Below the pieces are notes generated by a model. That model was not told where the DNA came from. It saw nothing but the letters and a program-made list of their open reading frames with translations, and ran no database searches. Both the position numbers and the translations under genes were made by a program. This document shows, piece after piece, positions 27,956-38,728 of a stretch of 64,000 nucleotides of DNA. Within the stretch, counting starts at the first letter, position 1. Each line of letters starts with the position of its first letter. Source of the stretch: DASQFQ01 sp963730115. Its GTDB lineage: Bacteria; Actinomycetota; Thermoleophilia; Solirubrobacterales; Solirubrobacteraceae. The DNA is taken from contig CAVSQM010000006.1 in the NCBI GenBank assembly GCA_963730115.1, positions 298,603 to 362,602 of the forward strand. Direction: 5' to 3'.

Positions 27956-28332
27956 GCGGGGGCCTCGAACTCACCACGGACGAGCGCGAGGAGCTCGCAC
28001 GCCTGCTCGCCGACGACTCGCTCGGGGCCATGCTCCGCCGCTGGAGCGACTTCGTCACCGCGGTCGAGCGCGGCTACGACGACTCGATCTACGAGTACAC
28101 CAACGACCTCTCCGTCCGCGATCGCCTCGAGCGCGTCGCCGCGGGCGCGGGCCCGGGCCTGCGCGCGAAGCTCGACGCCGCGCTCGCCGCGGACGACCGC
28201 CGCTTCACCGCGGCGACCGAGGAGGCCGCCCGGCCGCTCGGCGCGGACAGCTCGTCGTGGTGGGGCCGCGTGCCGCGACGCCGCGTCGGCGAGCTGGCCG
28301 AGGACCTGAAGTCGCTCGGCCACCTCGCGTAG
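27952..28332 (+). CDS. Putative immunity protein for the upstream toxin
   Basis: A 126-residue soluble protein starts with an ATG overlapping the toxin stop (ATGA). It is acidic and mostly helical (TTDEREELARLLADD, AMLRRWSDFVTAVERGYDDSIYEY), with no signal or membrane segment. Small acidic proteins directly downstream of toxin tips are the usual arrangement for cytoplasmic immunity in polymorphic toxin systems. No immunity family is recognised, so the role rests on position and size. It is convergent with the next gene, 6 bases away. Confidence 0.55.
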
Positions 28333-28338
28333 CGCCTT

Positions 28339-29646
28339 TCAGTGCGCGCCGAGCACCCCGTCCGGGTCGTGGGCGGCGGTGATCGCGCGAACCCGTTCCG
28401 ACGACGTGGCGGGCAGCGCGTTGTCGCCTCGCCGCGCGAAGCTCAGCAGCGTGTCGCGGTCCGCGGCCGGCCCGAGCGTGTCGAGCGCCGCGACGGTGGC
28501 GTCGAGCACGCGCCCCTGCTCGGGGGTGGCCGGAACGCCGGACGCGAAGACCAGCGCCTCGGCGCTCAGCGCGCCGGCAGCGCCCGGGTCCGACGGGCGT
28601 CGCAGCGCGCCGCCGAGGTGCCGCACCTCCAGCACGGTGACGGCTGGGTCCGCGAGCGCGACCAGCGTGTCGACGGTGTCGGGCGTGAGCGACTCCAGCA
28701 GCCGCGAGTGGCTGCGGTCGGGCACCGGGTCGACGGGGTCGCCGGCGATCTCGCCGAGTGCGGTGGCCGGGACGACGCCGACGCGGTCGATCTCGGGCGC
28801 GAGCGCGCGCAGCGGCGAGAGCAGCGCGTCGCCGTCGCGCGCCTCGCCGAGGAAGGCCAGGGTGAGCTGGACGAGCGCGCGGCCGCGCAGCGCCTCCGGC
28901 AGTTGCGGCAGTGGCGGGAAGTGCATCAGCCGCAACGAGGAGGTCAGCGTGTCCGGCACGGTCCCGACCCACTCCCGGTAGGTGTGGGCGATCTCTCCTG
29001 CGCGGGCCATCGGCCACAGCAGCGCGCCCGCGTACGCCTGCTGCAGCGCGACGAGCTCCAGCTCGATCGACGTGACGATCACCCCGGCGCCGCCACCGCC
29101 GCGGAGCGCCCAGAACAGGTCCGGCTCCCGGCGGGCGTCGACGTGGCGCCGCTCACCGTCGGCGGTGACGACCTCGAACGAGCGCACTCGATCCGACGCC
29201 AGCCCGTAGCGGCGGGCCAGCCAACCCAGGCCGCCGCCGAGCACGTAGCCGGCGACGCCGACCCCCGCCGAGAATCCGTGCAGCCCGGCGAGCCCGTGCG
29301 GGGCGGCCGCGGCGGTCACGTCGCCCCAGCGCGCGCCCGCGCCGGCCCGCGCGGTCCGCTCGGCCGGGTCGACCACGACATCCGACATCCGCGCGGTCCG
29401 GATCAGCACCGTCCCGGCCAAGGACCCGAGCCGGGCGGCGCCGTGACCGGTGCTTTGCGCGGCCACCCGCAGGCCGCGCGCGCGGGCGTAGCGGACGGTT
29501 TCCACGACGTCGCCGGCATCGGCCGCCTGCACGATCAGCGCCGGGCGCTGATCGGCGAGCAGGCTCCAGGCGGTGCGGGCCACGTCCCAGCCCGCGTCTT
29601 CGGGGGTGATGACGTCGCCGGCGACGGCGACGCGCAGCTCAGACAC
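28339..29646 (-). CDS. FAD-linked oxidase (berberine-bridge/PCMH type)
   Basis: The 435-residue protein has a PCMH-type FAD-binding domain: RPALIVQAADAGDVVETVRYAR, the AAQSTGHGAA stretch with the His that often links to FAD, and GVGVAGYVLGGGLGWLARRYGLASD. The central substrate domain follows. It ends PDGVLGAH, a short version of the C-terminal BBE motif (YDP.N.F). Such enzymes oxidise alcohols, sugars or alkaloid-like compounds. It lacks a signal peptide and so is probably cytoplasmic. The substrate is unknown. Confidence 0.88.
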   Translation of the reverse strand: MSELRVAVAGDVITPEDAGWDVARTAWSLLADQRPALIVQAADAGDVVETVRYARARGLRVAAQSTGHGAARLGSLAGTVLIRTARMSDVVVDPAERTARAGAGARWGDVTAAAAPHGLAGLHGFSAGVGVAGYVLGGGLGWLARRYGLASDRVRSFEVVTADGERRHVDARREPDLFWALRGGGGAGVIVTSIELELVALQQAYAGALLWPMARAGEIAHTYREWVGTVPDTLTSSLRLMHFPPLPQLPEALRGRALVQLTLAFLGEARDGDALLSPLRALAPEIDRVGVVPATALGEIAGDPVDPVPDRSHSRLLESLTPDTVDTLVALADPAVTVLEVRHLGGALRRPSDPGAAGALSAEALVFASGVPATPEQGRVLDATVAALDTLGPAADRDTLLSFARRGDNALPATSSERVRAITAAHDPDGVLGAH

Positions 29647-29652
29647 GCCGGT

Positions 29653-31832
<2,180 letters not shown>

Positions 31833-31860
<28 letters not shown>

Positions 31861-32669
31861 GGACATCCTCTCTCGGGATCGGCGGGTGGACGCGCGCGAA
31901 GTCTGGCAGGAGCCCGCTCCGCCACCAGCGCCAGCTTCCGGACCCGCCCCTGGTCCAGCCACTGGATCCACAACCGGTGGGCGGCGAGCAGGTCCTCCAG
32001 CGCCCGGCGGCCGATCTGCGCGGCGATGGCCTCGGCGTCCGCGGCGTATGCGACCGCCAGCGCCTGCGCCGTCGCGCGGTGCGCGCGGCTGTGGTCCTCC
32101 TGCCACGTGACGACGAGCCCGGCCCGCTCGAGGGACGTCGCCAGCACGTCGAGCGGCGTGAGCCAGACCGTGTCGGGGTCCGGCATCAGCGCCCGCTCGG
32201 CCGTCGTGAGCGGCGGCCCCGCCTCGAGCGTGAAGGCAAAACGGCCGCCAGGCCGGAGCGCCGCGGCGATCTCGCGCACCAGCGCGTCCTTGTCCTCGAT
32301 GGCGAGCATCGCCTCGAACAGGAGCGCGACGTCGAAGGCGCCGGCGGGGAGCGGCGGGACCTGCGCGATCGCAAAGCGGCACGGCAGGTCGCCCACCTGC
32401 TCGCGGGCGAGGGCGACGGCGCTCGCGCTGAAGTCGACGCCCAGGTAGGCGCAGCTGAGCTCCCGCGTCAGCAGGCTCCCGGGCCCGCCGATCCCGCAGC
32501 CCACGTCCAGCACCCTGACCCCGGGACCGATGCCGGACTGCTCCGCCAGGGCGAGGATCTCGCCGGCGGTCATGAAGCCCTCCTGCCCGACGAACTCGCC
32601 GGCGGCGTACGCCGACGCGCGCGCGCGGCGCAGCGCCCGCTCGAATGGCGCTCGGTCGTCCTGTCTCAC
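31833..32669 (-). CDS. Class I SAM-dependent methyltransferase
   Basis: The GTG at 32669 gives 278 residues: GPGVRVLDVGCGIGGPGSLLTRE (motif I), SCAYLGVDFSASAVALA (motif II), FDVALLFEAMLAIEDKD (motif IV) and ALRPGGRFAFTLEAG (post-motif strand). The AGEFVGQEGFMTAGEILALAEQ opening resembles sarcosine/dimethylglycine or quinone methyltransferases. It overlaps the sulfatase gene by GTGA and overlaps the katG start by 28 bases, so it sits in the middle of a coupled run. The substrate is unknown; a lipid or quinone-like acceptor is possible. Confidence 0.88.
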
Positions 32670-34975
32670 GGGCCGAAGGCGGTGAGGAAGCGGTCGCGGA
32701 ATGCCGCCATCGGCCAGACCGGCGCCTGCGGGCTCGGCAGCATGCCGCCCTGCCAGCCCCAGCCGGCGATCTGGTCCATCACCGCCGGGTCGCGGGCGAC
32801 GACCGAGATCGGCACGTCGTGGCCGGCGCCCTGGCCCGTGACGATCGTCGCGGGCTGATGGTCGCCCAGGACGACGAGCACGAGGTCGTCGTCGCCGTGG
32901 CGCCGCACGAACGAGAGGAGCGTGCTCAGCGAATACTCGATCGAGCGCCCGTATGCCGTCCGGACGGTCTCGAACTCGTCCGCCGGGAGGCGGTCGAAGA
33001 CCGAGCCGTCGCCGACGTCGTCCCAGGGGATGAGCCGAGGGATGCGGGTCCACGGCGCGTGGCTCGAGATGAGGTCGACCTCGGCGAAGAGCGGCGGCCG
33101 GCGACGCTCTGCGAGCTCGAGACGGTGCAGGGCCTGGAACGTGTACTGGTCGGGCATCGGCGGCAGGCCGAAGCTGGGGCCGCGGTAGCCGAGGTTGCGG
33201 CGGTCGTAGATCGCGTCGTAGTGGTAGTAGCTGAAGCCCTCCGGCCACGCCCGGCGGTTGGCCGGCATGACGCCGACCGCCCGCCAGCCGGCGCGCTTGA
33301 ACGCCTGGGTCAGGGTGAGGCGGTCGTTGCGGACGAGCTGGTCGTAGCGCCGCTGGCCGTCGACGCGGATCCCCGACTGCAGGGTCGAGTGCGCCAGCCA
33401 GCTGAGCCCGCCGAACGTCGGCGAGGTGAGGAACGCGCTGCGCGAGGAGAAGCCGGCGGCCCGCAGTTGCGCGGTCCCCCGGTCGAGCACGGAGCGGACG
33501 CGGGGCGCGACGGATGAGCCCTCGACGGCGACCCTCCCGTAGCTCTCGACGAACACGAGCAGGACGTCCTTGCCCCGGAGGCCGGTGAGCAACCGGTCGC
33601 CGGGAGTGGCGCGGAAGGGGTCGTCGGCGAGCCGGCGGGCGAGCGCCGCGCGATCCTCCAGGCCGCTCCGCACCGCCCGCACCTCGTCGACGGCCAGGGC
33701 GGCCGCGCTCGAGGAGGCGACCGGCGCGCCGGCGACCCGGAGCGCGACCCAGACCACGCCCAGCACCGCCGCCGCCCGGAGCGCCCAGCCGCGGTGGCCG
33801 GCTGCGACCCGCGTCACGCGCAGCAGCGCGAGGACCGGGAGGGCGAGGAGCGCGACGACGAGGACGGCGGCGCCGGCGACCGCGAGGTCCGCGCTCGACC
33901 CGCCGACCGCGTCGCGCAGCGTCTCGATGCCGATCCCCGCGTAGCTCGAGTCGTCGACGGGCTTGAACGGCCGGTTGAACGCCGTGAAGAACCCGATGTC
34001 GAGGACCTTCACGAGCGCGAGCACGCTCAGCACCGCACCCGCGACCACCGCCAGCACCCGGCGCGGGGTCGCGGGCAGCAGGGCGGCCACGGCGACGACG
34101 ACGAGGAGCTCGAGCGGCAGTCGCGCGAACGCGCCGAGGGTGAGACGGCTCGGCTGGTTCGGCGCGACGAGGGCGGCCCAGACGAACAGCAGCGCGAGGA
34201 CGGTGAGCGCCACGGCGATCCCCGTGCGCAGCGGCCCGCTCGCAGGCCGGGCGGCGGCGCGCTCCGGCACGGCGTGGCGCCGGCGCCACAGCCACCACGT
34301 GCACTCGCCGACGGACACCATGAGCAGGACGAGCGCGGCGGCGAGGAGGGCCTGCGTGAGCGACCGGGGCAGGACCCCGGCGGCCGCGACCGTCAGCACG
34401 ACGCCCTGCGCCGCCGCGACGGCCAGGCGCCAGCCCCGCCGTGGCAGCGGCGCGCGCATCCACGGAAGCAGCCACTCGCCGGCGAGGAACAGGTAGCGGG
34501 CCGCCCCGATCGCGAGCACCCACGCGCCGTACGCCGGCGCGACGTAGACGCTGAGCGCGAGGATGAGGAACGCGTCGACCTCGCCGTCGAAACGCGCCCC
34601 CAGCGCGGTCGCCGTCCCGGTGCGCCGCGCGACCCATCCGTCGGCCGCGTCCAGCGCGAGCGCGACGGCGGCGAGCGTGACAAGCAGGGCGACCGAGGTG
34701 TCGTGCGCGAGCGAGTCGGCAGCCAGGGCGGCCACGCCGACGGCGAGCGTGGCCCGGGCGAGCGTCACCCACGACGCCGGGCCCAGCCGCCCACCCGCAC
34801 CGCGCGCGAGGCCGCGTGCCAGCGTCGCCGCCATGGTCATGGCGCAGGCGACGCCGACGACCCAGCCCGCCACGCCGAGCCCGGCGGTCGCCGCCAGGAC
34901 GTCGAGCAGCAGCACCTGGGCGATCAGCCCGGTCGCCGGAGCCGTCAGGCTCGCTCGGGCCGACGCGGCCGTCAT
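32666..34975 (-). CDS. CDP-alcohol phosphatidyltransferase fused to LTA-synthase-type sulfatase
   Basis: The 769-residue membrane protein is a fusion. The N-terminal part (about 1-230) is a CDP-alcohol phosphotransferase whose full signature is visible: DAADGWVARR then GARFDGEVD (D-x2-D-G-x2-A-R-x8-G-x3-D-x3-D). More helices follow, then an alkaline-phosphatase-superfamily sulfatase domain (VLLVFVESYGRVAVEGSS with the metal-binding Glu and a Ser in place of the usual Thr, SHAPWTRIPRL, LVVLGDHQPATIV), as in lipoteichoic-acid synthase. It could build and transfer a phospho-alcohol polymer or headgroup. It overlaps genes on both sides by four bases. Confidence 0.85.
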   Translation of the reverse strand: MTAASARASLTAPATGLIAQVLLLDVLAATAGLGVAGWVVGVACAMTMAATLARGLARGAGGRLGPASWVTLARATLAVGVAALAADSLAHDTSVALLVTLAAVALALDAADGWVARRTGTATALGARFDGEVDAFLILALSVYVAPAYGAWVLAIGAARYLFLAGEWLLPWMRAPLPRRGWRLAVAAAQGVVLTVAAAGVLPRSLTQALLAAALVLLMVSVGECTWWLWRRRHAVPERAAARPASGPLRTGIAVALTVLALLFVWAALVAPNQPSRLTLGAFARLPLELLVVVAVAALLPATPRRVLAVVAGAVLSVLALVKVLDIGFFTAFNRPFKPVDDSSYAGIGIETLRDAVGGSSADLAVAGAAVLVVALLALPVLALLRVTRVAAGHRGWALRAAAVLGVVWVALRVAGAPVASSSAAALAVDEVRAVRSGLEDRAALARRLADDPFRATPGDRLLTGLRGKDVLLVFVESYGRVAVEGSSVAPRVRSVLDRGTAQLRAAGFSSRSAFLTSPTFGGLSWLAHSTLQSGIRVDGQRRYDQLVRNDRLTLTQAFKRAGWRAVGVMPANRRAWPEGFSYYHYDAIYDRRNLGYRGPSFGLPPMPDQYTFQALHRLELAERRRPPLFAEVDLISSHAPWTRIPRLIPWDDVGDGSVFDRLPADEFETVRTAYGRSIEYSLSTLLSFVRRHGDDDLVLVVLGDHQPATIVTGQGAGHDVPISVVARDPAVMDQIAGWGWQGGMLPSPQAPVWPMAAFRDRFLTAFGP

Positions 34976-35661
34976 GCGTCCCGGAACCGGGGCGAAAGCG
35001 CGTAGCGCAGCAGCACCACGTCGCCGATCTGGCGCGTCTCCGCGAGCGTCGCGCGCCGCCCCGCGTTCCACGGGAAGCGCCCGTCGCTCACGAAGCGCGG
35101 GGCGCTGGAGTCGCCGACGAAGAAGGGCGCGATGACGAGCTGGAGCTCGTCGACGAGGTCGTCGGCCAGGAACTGGGTGTGCACGATGCCGCCGCCCTCG
35201 ACCATGAGCCGCTCCACGCCGCGGTCGGCGAGGTCCTCGCCGAGGCGGCGCATCCGCACGCGCCGGCCGCCGTCCACGATCGTCGCCACCGGCCCGAGCC
35301 GCGCGCGGGCGTCGGCCACTCGCGGGCTCGGGGTATAGACGAGCTTCTCGGCCTCGCCGGAGGTGAAGAAGTTCGAGCGCGCGTCGAGGTCCACCCGGTC
35401 GGTCACGGTGATCTTCTTCGGCGACGGTGGGAGGCCCCGCGCCGTGCGCTCGTCTCGGCGGGCCTGCGAGCGCACGAGCAGCCGTGGGTTGTCGGTGCGC
35501 ACCGTGACCGCGCCGACCATGATCGCGTCGCAGGAGGCGCGCACTTCGTCGACCCGCTCGAAGTCGGCTTCGTTGGACAGCGCGAGCCGCGGCGTCTGGT
35601 CGCCGAGATAGCCGTCGAGCGACACGCTGCAGCTGAGCATCGTGTACGGGCGCTCAGGCAT
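34972..35661 (-). CDS. RibD C-terminal-type pyrimidine/pteridine reductase
   Basis: The 229-residue protein is a dihydrofolate-reductase-fold protein of the RibD-C family: YTMLSCSVSLDGYLGDQTPRL, CDAIMVGAVTVRTDNPRLLVR, and the NADPH loop RLMVEGGGIVHTQFLADDLVDE. In riboflavin synthesis this reductase acts on a ribosylaminopyrimidine. Here no deaminase domain or other rib genes are present. Its location between a flippase-like and a CDP-alcohol-transferase gene points to a special reduction in the cluster's pathway. It overlaps both neighbours. Confidence 0.9.
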   Translation of the reverse strand: MPERPYTMLSCSVSLDGYLGDQTPRLALSNEADFERVDEVRASCDAIMVGAVTVRTDNPRLLVRSQARRDERTARGLPPSPKKITVTDRVDLDARSNFFTSGEAEKLVYTPSPRVADARARLGPVATIVDGGRRVRMRRLGEDLADRGVERLMVEGGGIVHTQFLADDLVDELQLVIAPFFVGDSSAPRFVSDGRFPWNAGRRATLAETRQIGDVVLLRYALSPRFRDA

Positions 35662-36592
35662 GGCGCTCGATCCACGGCGCCGGCCGGGTGCGCCACACCC
35701 AGCCCGCGAGGAGGACGGCGGCGCCCGGGAGGGCGGCGACGAGCACCATCACGCCATAGGCGACCGCGGTGGCGACGCCGTTCGCCGCGCCCAGGCCGGC
35801 GGCGGCGAACGCCCACGCGGTCACGCCCTCGCGCGGTCCCCATCCGCCCACGCTGGGCAGCACCCCGGCCAGCAGCACGATCAGCGCCAGCGGCAGCATC
35901 TGGGACGGCGGCGCGGTCGCCCCCGCGGTCTGCGCGGCGATCAGGAACGTGACGGCATGGCCCGCGACGACCAGCGCCGACGCGAGCGCGATGGCCGGCC
36001 ACGCGCGCCGGGCGAGCAGCCCCTCGCGGAGGTCGCGGGCCGCGGCGCTGCGCACCCGCGCCCACCGCGACCGGCCGGCGGCGGGCCGCACGCGCGCCGC
36101 CAGCGCGACACCGGCGAGCGCCGCGAGGAGCGCCGGCGCGACGAACGGCATCGCCGCCCCCACCGGCGACGGCACCACGAGGAGCACGGCGACGGTGAGG
36201 ACGACCTGCACGACCTGCCCGGCCGAGCGCTCCCACGCCACGGCCCGCAGCCCGCGGCCGACGTCGCTCGTGTCGCGGCCGTGGCTGATCCCGCGGTGGA
36301 CGTCGCCGACCACCCCGCCGGGCAGCGTGACGTTGAGGAACAGCGAGCGGTAGTACGCGGCCACCGCCGTGCCCAGCGGCAGGTCGACACCGAGGCCGCG
36401 GGCCACGATCCTCCAGCGCCAGGCGCAGCACACGGTGGTCAGCACGGCGAGGCCGGACGCGGCCGCGAGCGCCACGCCGTCGACCGCGCGCAGGCCGTCG
36501 AGGAACGGGCCGGTGCCGAGGGACCACACCAGGACGGCGAGCGTCCCGCCGGCGACGGCGAGGCGGGCCGGCCATCGCACCGCGGCCGTCAC
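35654..36592 (-). CDS. Lysylphosphatidylglycerol-synthase-TM / UPF0104 flippase-like membrane protein
   Basis: The 312-residue protein has about eight membrane helices and the UPF0104/AglD signature: WRWRIVARGLGVDLPLGTAVAAYY, SLFLNVTLPGGVVGDVHRG, and LAGVLPSVGGWGPREGVTAWA. This is the transmembrane domain of MprF, also found alone as a putative lipid or glycolipid flippase. The soluble aminoacyl-transferase domain is absent. The GTG start overlaps the methyltransferase gene (GTGA). In this cluster it may move a lipid-linked product across the membrane. Confidence 0.88.
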   Translation of the reverse strand: MTAAVRWPARLAVAGGTLAVLVWSLGTGPFLDGLRAVDGVALAAASGLAVLTTVCCAWRWRIVARGLGVDLPLGTAVAAYYRSLFLNVTLPGGVVGDVHRGISHGRDTSDVGRGLRAVAWERSAGQVVQVVLTVAVLLVVPSPVGAAMPFVAPALLAALAGVALAARVRPAAGRSRWARVRSAAARDLREGLLARRAWPAIALASALVVAGHAVTFLIAAQTAGATAPPSQMLPLALIVLLAGVLPSVGGWGPREGVTAWAFAAAGLGAANGVATAVAYGVMVLVAALPGAAVLLAGWVWRTRPAPWIERHA

Positions 36593-37344
36593 GGCAGCAC
36601 CAGGAGGTCGGCGTGGTCGACGGTGACGGCGAGCCGGCCGGCGTCCGCCTGCGCCCGCCGCCGATCCCGGTAGGCGTCGGCCTCGGCGGCCAGCGCGGGC
36701 TCCTGCTCGCAGGCTGCGGTGACCCACCCGCCGAACCACTTGGTCATCAGGTCGGCGTCGGCCGCGTCGAGGCGCCACGGGCTCGGCCGGACGATCACCT
36801 CGCCGGGGAGCTGCTCGACGGCGGCTTCGACGGCGTCCGGACCGAGCCGGCCGCGGCGGCGCTGGTGGTCGTTGAACGCCGCGCCGAGCTGCGCGTCCAG
36901 TGGTTCCTCCGGGGTCAGCGCGACGCGGCCGGTGACGGTGAGGGCGAGCAGCATCGGGAGCCCTGTGCAGGCGCCGAGCATCCGGGTCAGCTCGTCCGCG
37001 GTCAGCATGTCGAGCAGCGCCGAGGCGACGATCAGGCTCCCGTCGGCGAGATCCTCCGGCGTCAGGCGGGTGATGTCGGAGCACCGCGTCTCGAAGCCGG
37101 CCGCGGCGAGTTCCAGCAGCTCCTCGTCGCGATCGTGCACCACCCAGTGCTGCGGCTGGGGCAGCCGCGGTGCGAGCCAGCGGCCCATCGCGCCGCTGCC
37201 CCCGCCGAGGTCGTGGATCACGACGCGGCCGGCGGGGAGATGCCGCCCGAGGCGCTCGGCGAGCTCGACCGAGCGCGCCTCCGCGTCGGCCGGCTCGCGC
37301 AGGACGAGCCACTCCGGGGCGACCCGGACGGCCGCAGCGCTCAT
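36589..37344 (-). CDS. SAM-dependent methyltransferase-like protein
   Basis: The 251-residue protein has a Rossmann methyltransferase core: VVIHDLGGGSGAMGRWLAPRLP (motif I), HWVVHDRDEELLELAAAGFETR (motif II) and DGSLIVASALLDMLTADEL (motif IV). The C-terminal part (ACEQEPALAAEADAYRDRRRAQ) is helical. Substrate binding could involve the EEPLDAQLGAAFNDHQRRR loop. It overlaps the glycosyltransferase (ATGA) and the flippase-like gene (GTGA). The acceptor is unknown, perhaps a glycosylated intermediate. Confidence 0.85.
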   Translation of the reverse strand: MSAAAVRVAPEWLVLREPADAEARSVELAERLGRHLPAGRVVIHDLGGGSGAMGRWLAPRLPQPQHWVVHDRDEELLELAAAGFETRCSDITRLTPEDLADGSLIVASALLDMLTADELTRMLGACTGLPMLLALTVTGRVALTPEEPLDAQLGAAFNDHQRRRGRLGPDAVEAAVEQLPGEVIVRPSPWRLDAADADLMTKWFGGWVTAACEQEPALAAEADAYRDRRRAQADAGRLAVTVDHADLLVLP

Positions 37345-38360
37345 CGCGCCGCTCCGATGCTCATCGCGCCGGCGCTCTCGAGGACGCCGGCGAGGACCGC
37401 CGTGGTCTCCGGCCACCCGCCCAGCGACGCGCGCCGCTGCCTGGCGGCCCGCCGCAGGCGCGCGCGCAGGTCGGCGTCGCCCAGCCAGGTCCGCAGCGCG
37501 GTGCCGAGGGCCGCCGGGTCGCCGGGCGGGACGAGCAGGCCAGGCCGGGTCCCGTCCTCCCCGTGCCCGAGCGCCTCGGTGACCCCGCCGACGTCGGTGG
37601 CGAGCACCGGCAGGCCACGGGCGAGCGCCTCGGTGACGACCATGCCGTAGGTCTCGGCGTGCGAGGCGAGCACGAGCAGATCCGCGGCGCGATACGCGTC
37701 GTCGAGCTCCGCACCCGTGCGTGGTCCCGGGAACCGCACCCGGTCGCCCAGCCCGCCGTCCTGCGCGCGGCGGCGCACGCCGTCGGCGAACGCCGGGTCC
37801 CGGACCAGGCTGCCCACGCACGCGCAGCGCCAGGACAGGTCGGTGGCCGTCGCGAGGCCGTCGAGCAGTACGTCGTGGCCCTTGCCGGGCGTCACCGCCG
37901 CGACGCACAGCAGCGCGTCGCCGGCCGCGGTCCCGGGCGCGAGGCCCGCGGGATCGACCCCGGGCTCGGCCACGAGCGCTGTCAGCCCGTACCACTCGCC
38001 CAGCCGCCGCCGGCTCCATTCGCTCGTCGTCACTACCGCGGCCGCCGCCGCGAGCACGGCCCGCTCACGCGCGTCGCCGAGCGGCATGTGCACGAGCACG
38101 ACCTGCCGCAGGCGGTGCGCGTGCGGAACCAGCGCCTCGGGAGCGGGGGACGCGATCAACCCGTCGAGCAGCACCACGGCGCCGTCCGGGATCTGCCCGA
38201 CGGTGCGCTCGAGGGCGGCGGGGCCGTTCACCGCGTGCTCGTGCACCGCCCAGCCGAGCGCGACCAGCCCGCCACAGATCCGCCGGTCGTAGGTGTTGCC
38301 GCCGCTCGGCCGTGCCGGGTCGTCGATGCCCTCCGGGACGATGACGTGGACCTCGGTCAC
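37341..38360 (-). CDS. Glycosyltransferase family 4-like (GT-B) protein
   Basis: The 339-residue protein has a GT-B fold: SGGNTYDRRICGGLVALGW near the N-terminus, the donor-domain strand CVAAVTPGKGHDVLLDGLA, and the nucleotide-sugar motif LVLASHAETYGMVVTEALARGLPVLAT with the conserved ExxxxxxxE. The linker WSRRRLGEWYGL is as in GT4. It transfers a sugar from a nucleotide donor to an unknown acceptor. The GTG at 38360 overlaps the upstream gene (GTGA); an ATG at 38384 is a less likely start. Confidence 0.9.
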   Translation of the reverse strand: MTEVHVIVPEGIDDPARPSGGNTYDRRICGGLVALGWAVHEHAVNGPAALERTVGQIPDGAVVLLDGLIASPAPEALVPHAHRLRQVVLVHMPLGDARERAVLAAAAAVVTTSEWSRRRLGEWYGLTALVAEPGVDPAGLAPGTAAGDALLCVAAVTPGKGHDVLLDGLATATDLSWRCACVGSLVRDPAFADGVRRRAQDGGLGDRVRFPGPRTGAELDDAYRAADLLVLASHAETYGMVVTEALARGLPVLATDVGGVTEALGHGEDGTRPGLLVPPGDPAALGTALRTWLGDADLRARLRRAARQRRASLGGWPETTAVLAGVLESAGAMSIGAAR

Positions 38361-38725
38361 AGCGGCCGCTCGTAGCTCGCCCATGCCACGTGTGACTCCC
38401 GCAGGGTCACGGTTATTCCGTCGAGGCCCGTGCCCCGCATGCGCTCGGCGAGCCGGTCCGCCACGAACTTGGCGAGCGCCTCGGTGGTGGTGTTGAAGTC
38501 CAGCTCGTCGTCGAGGTTGCGGTAGCTCAGCTCGGCGACGACGGCGCGCAGCGCCTCGGCCGCCCGGCCGATGTCGACCACGATCCCGTCGGCGTCGAGC
38601 TCCGCGCGACGGAAGGTGGCGTCGACGACGTACGTCGCCCCGTGCAGGCGCTGCGCGGGCCCGAACACCTCGCCGCTCAGGCTGTGGGCGATCAGCATGT
38701 GATCGCGGACGGTGACGCTGAACAT
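38357..38725 (-). CDS. 6-pyruvoyl-tetrahydropterin synthase/QueD-like protein with altered active site
   Basis: The 122-residue protein has the T-fold of the PTPS/QueD family (FSVTVRDHMLIAHSLSGEVF, RLHGATYVVDATF, NTTTEALAKFVADRL, ITVTLRESHVAWASYE). Canonical enzymes bind zinc with one upstream His and the HGH pair, and use a catalytic Cys and an LDH His. Here HGH is HGA (residues 28-30), the usual Cys position is Ala or Gln, and LDH has become LDD. The Glu in RESHVAW is kept. It may therefore bind a pterin-like ligand or catalyse a different step. It starts 3 bases after the dehydrogenase stop. Confidence 0.85.
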   Translation of the reverse strand: MFSVTVRDHMLIAHSLSGEVFGPAQRLHGATYVVDATFRRAELDADGIVVDIGRAAEALRAVVAELSYRNLDDELDFNTTTEALAKFVADRLAERMRGTGLDGITVTLRESHVAWASYERPL

Positions 38726-38728
38726 GCG

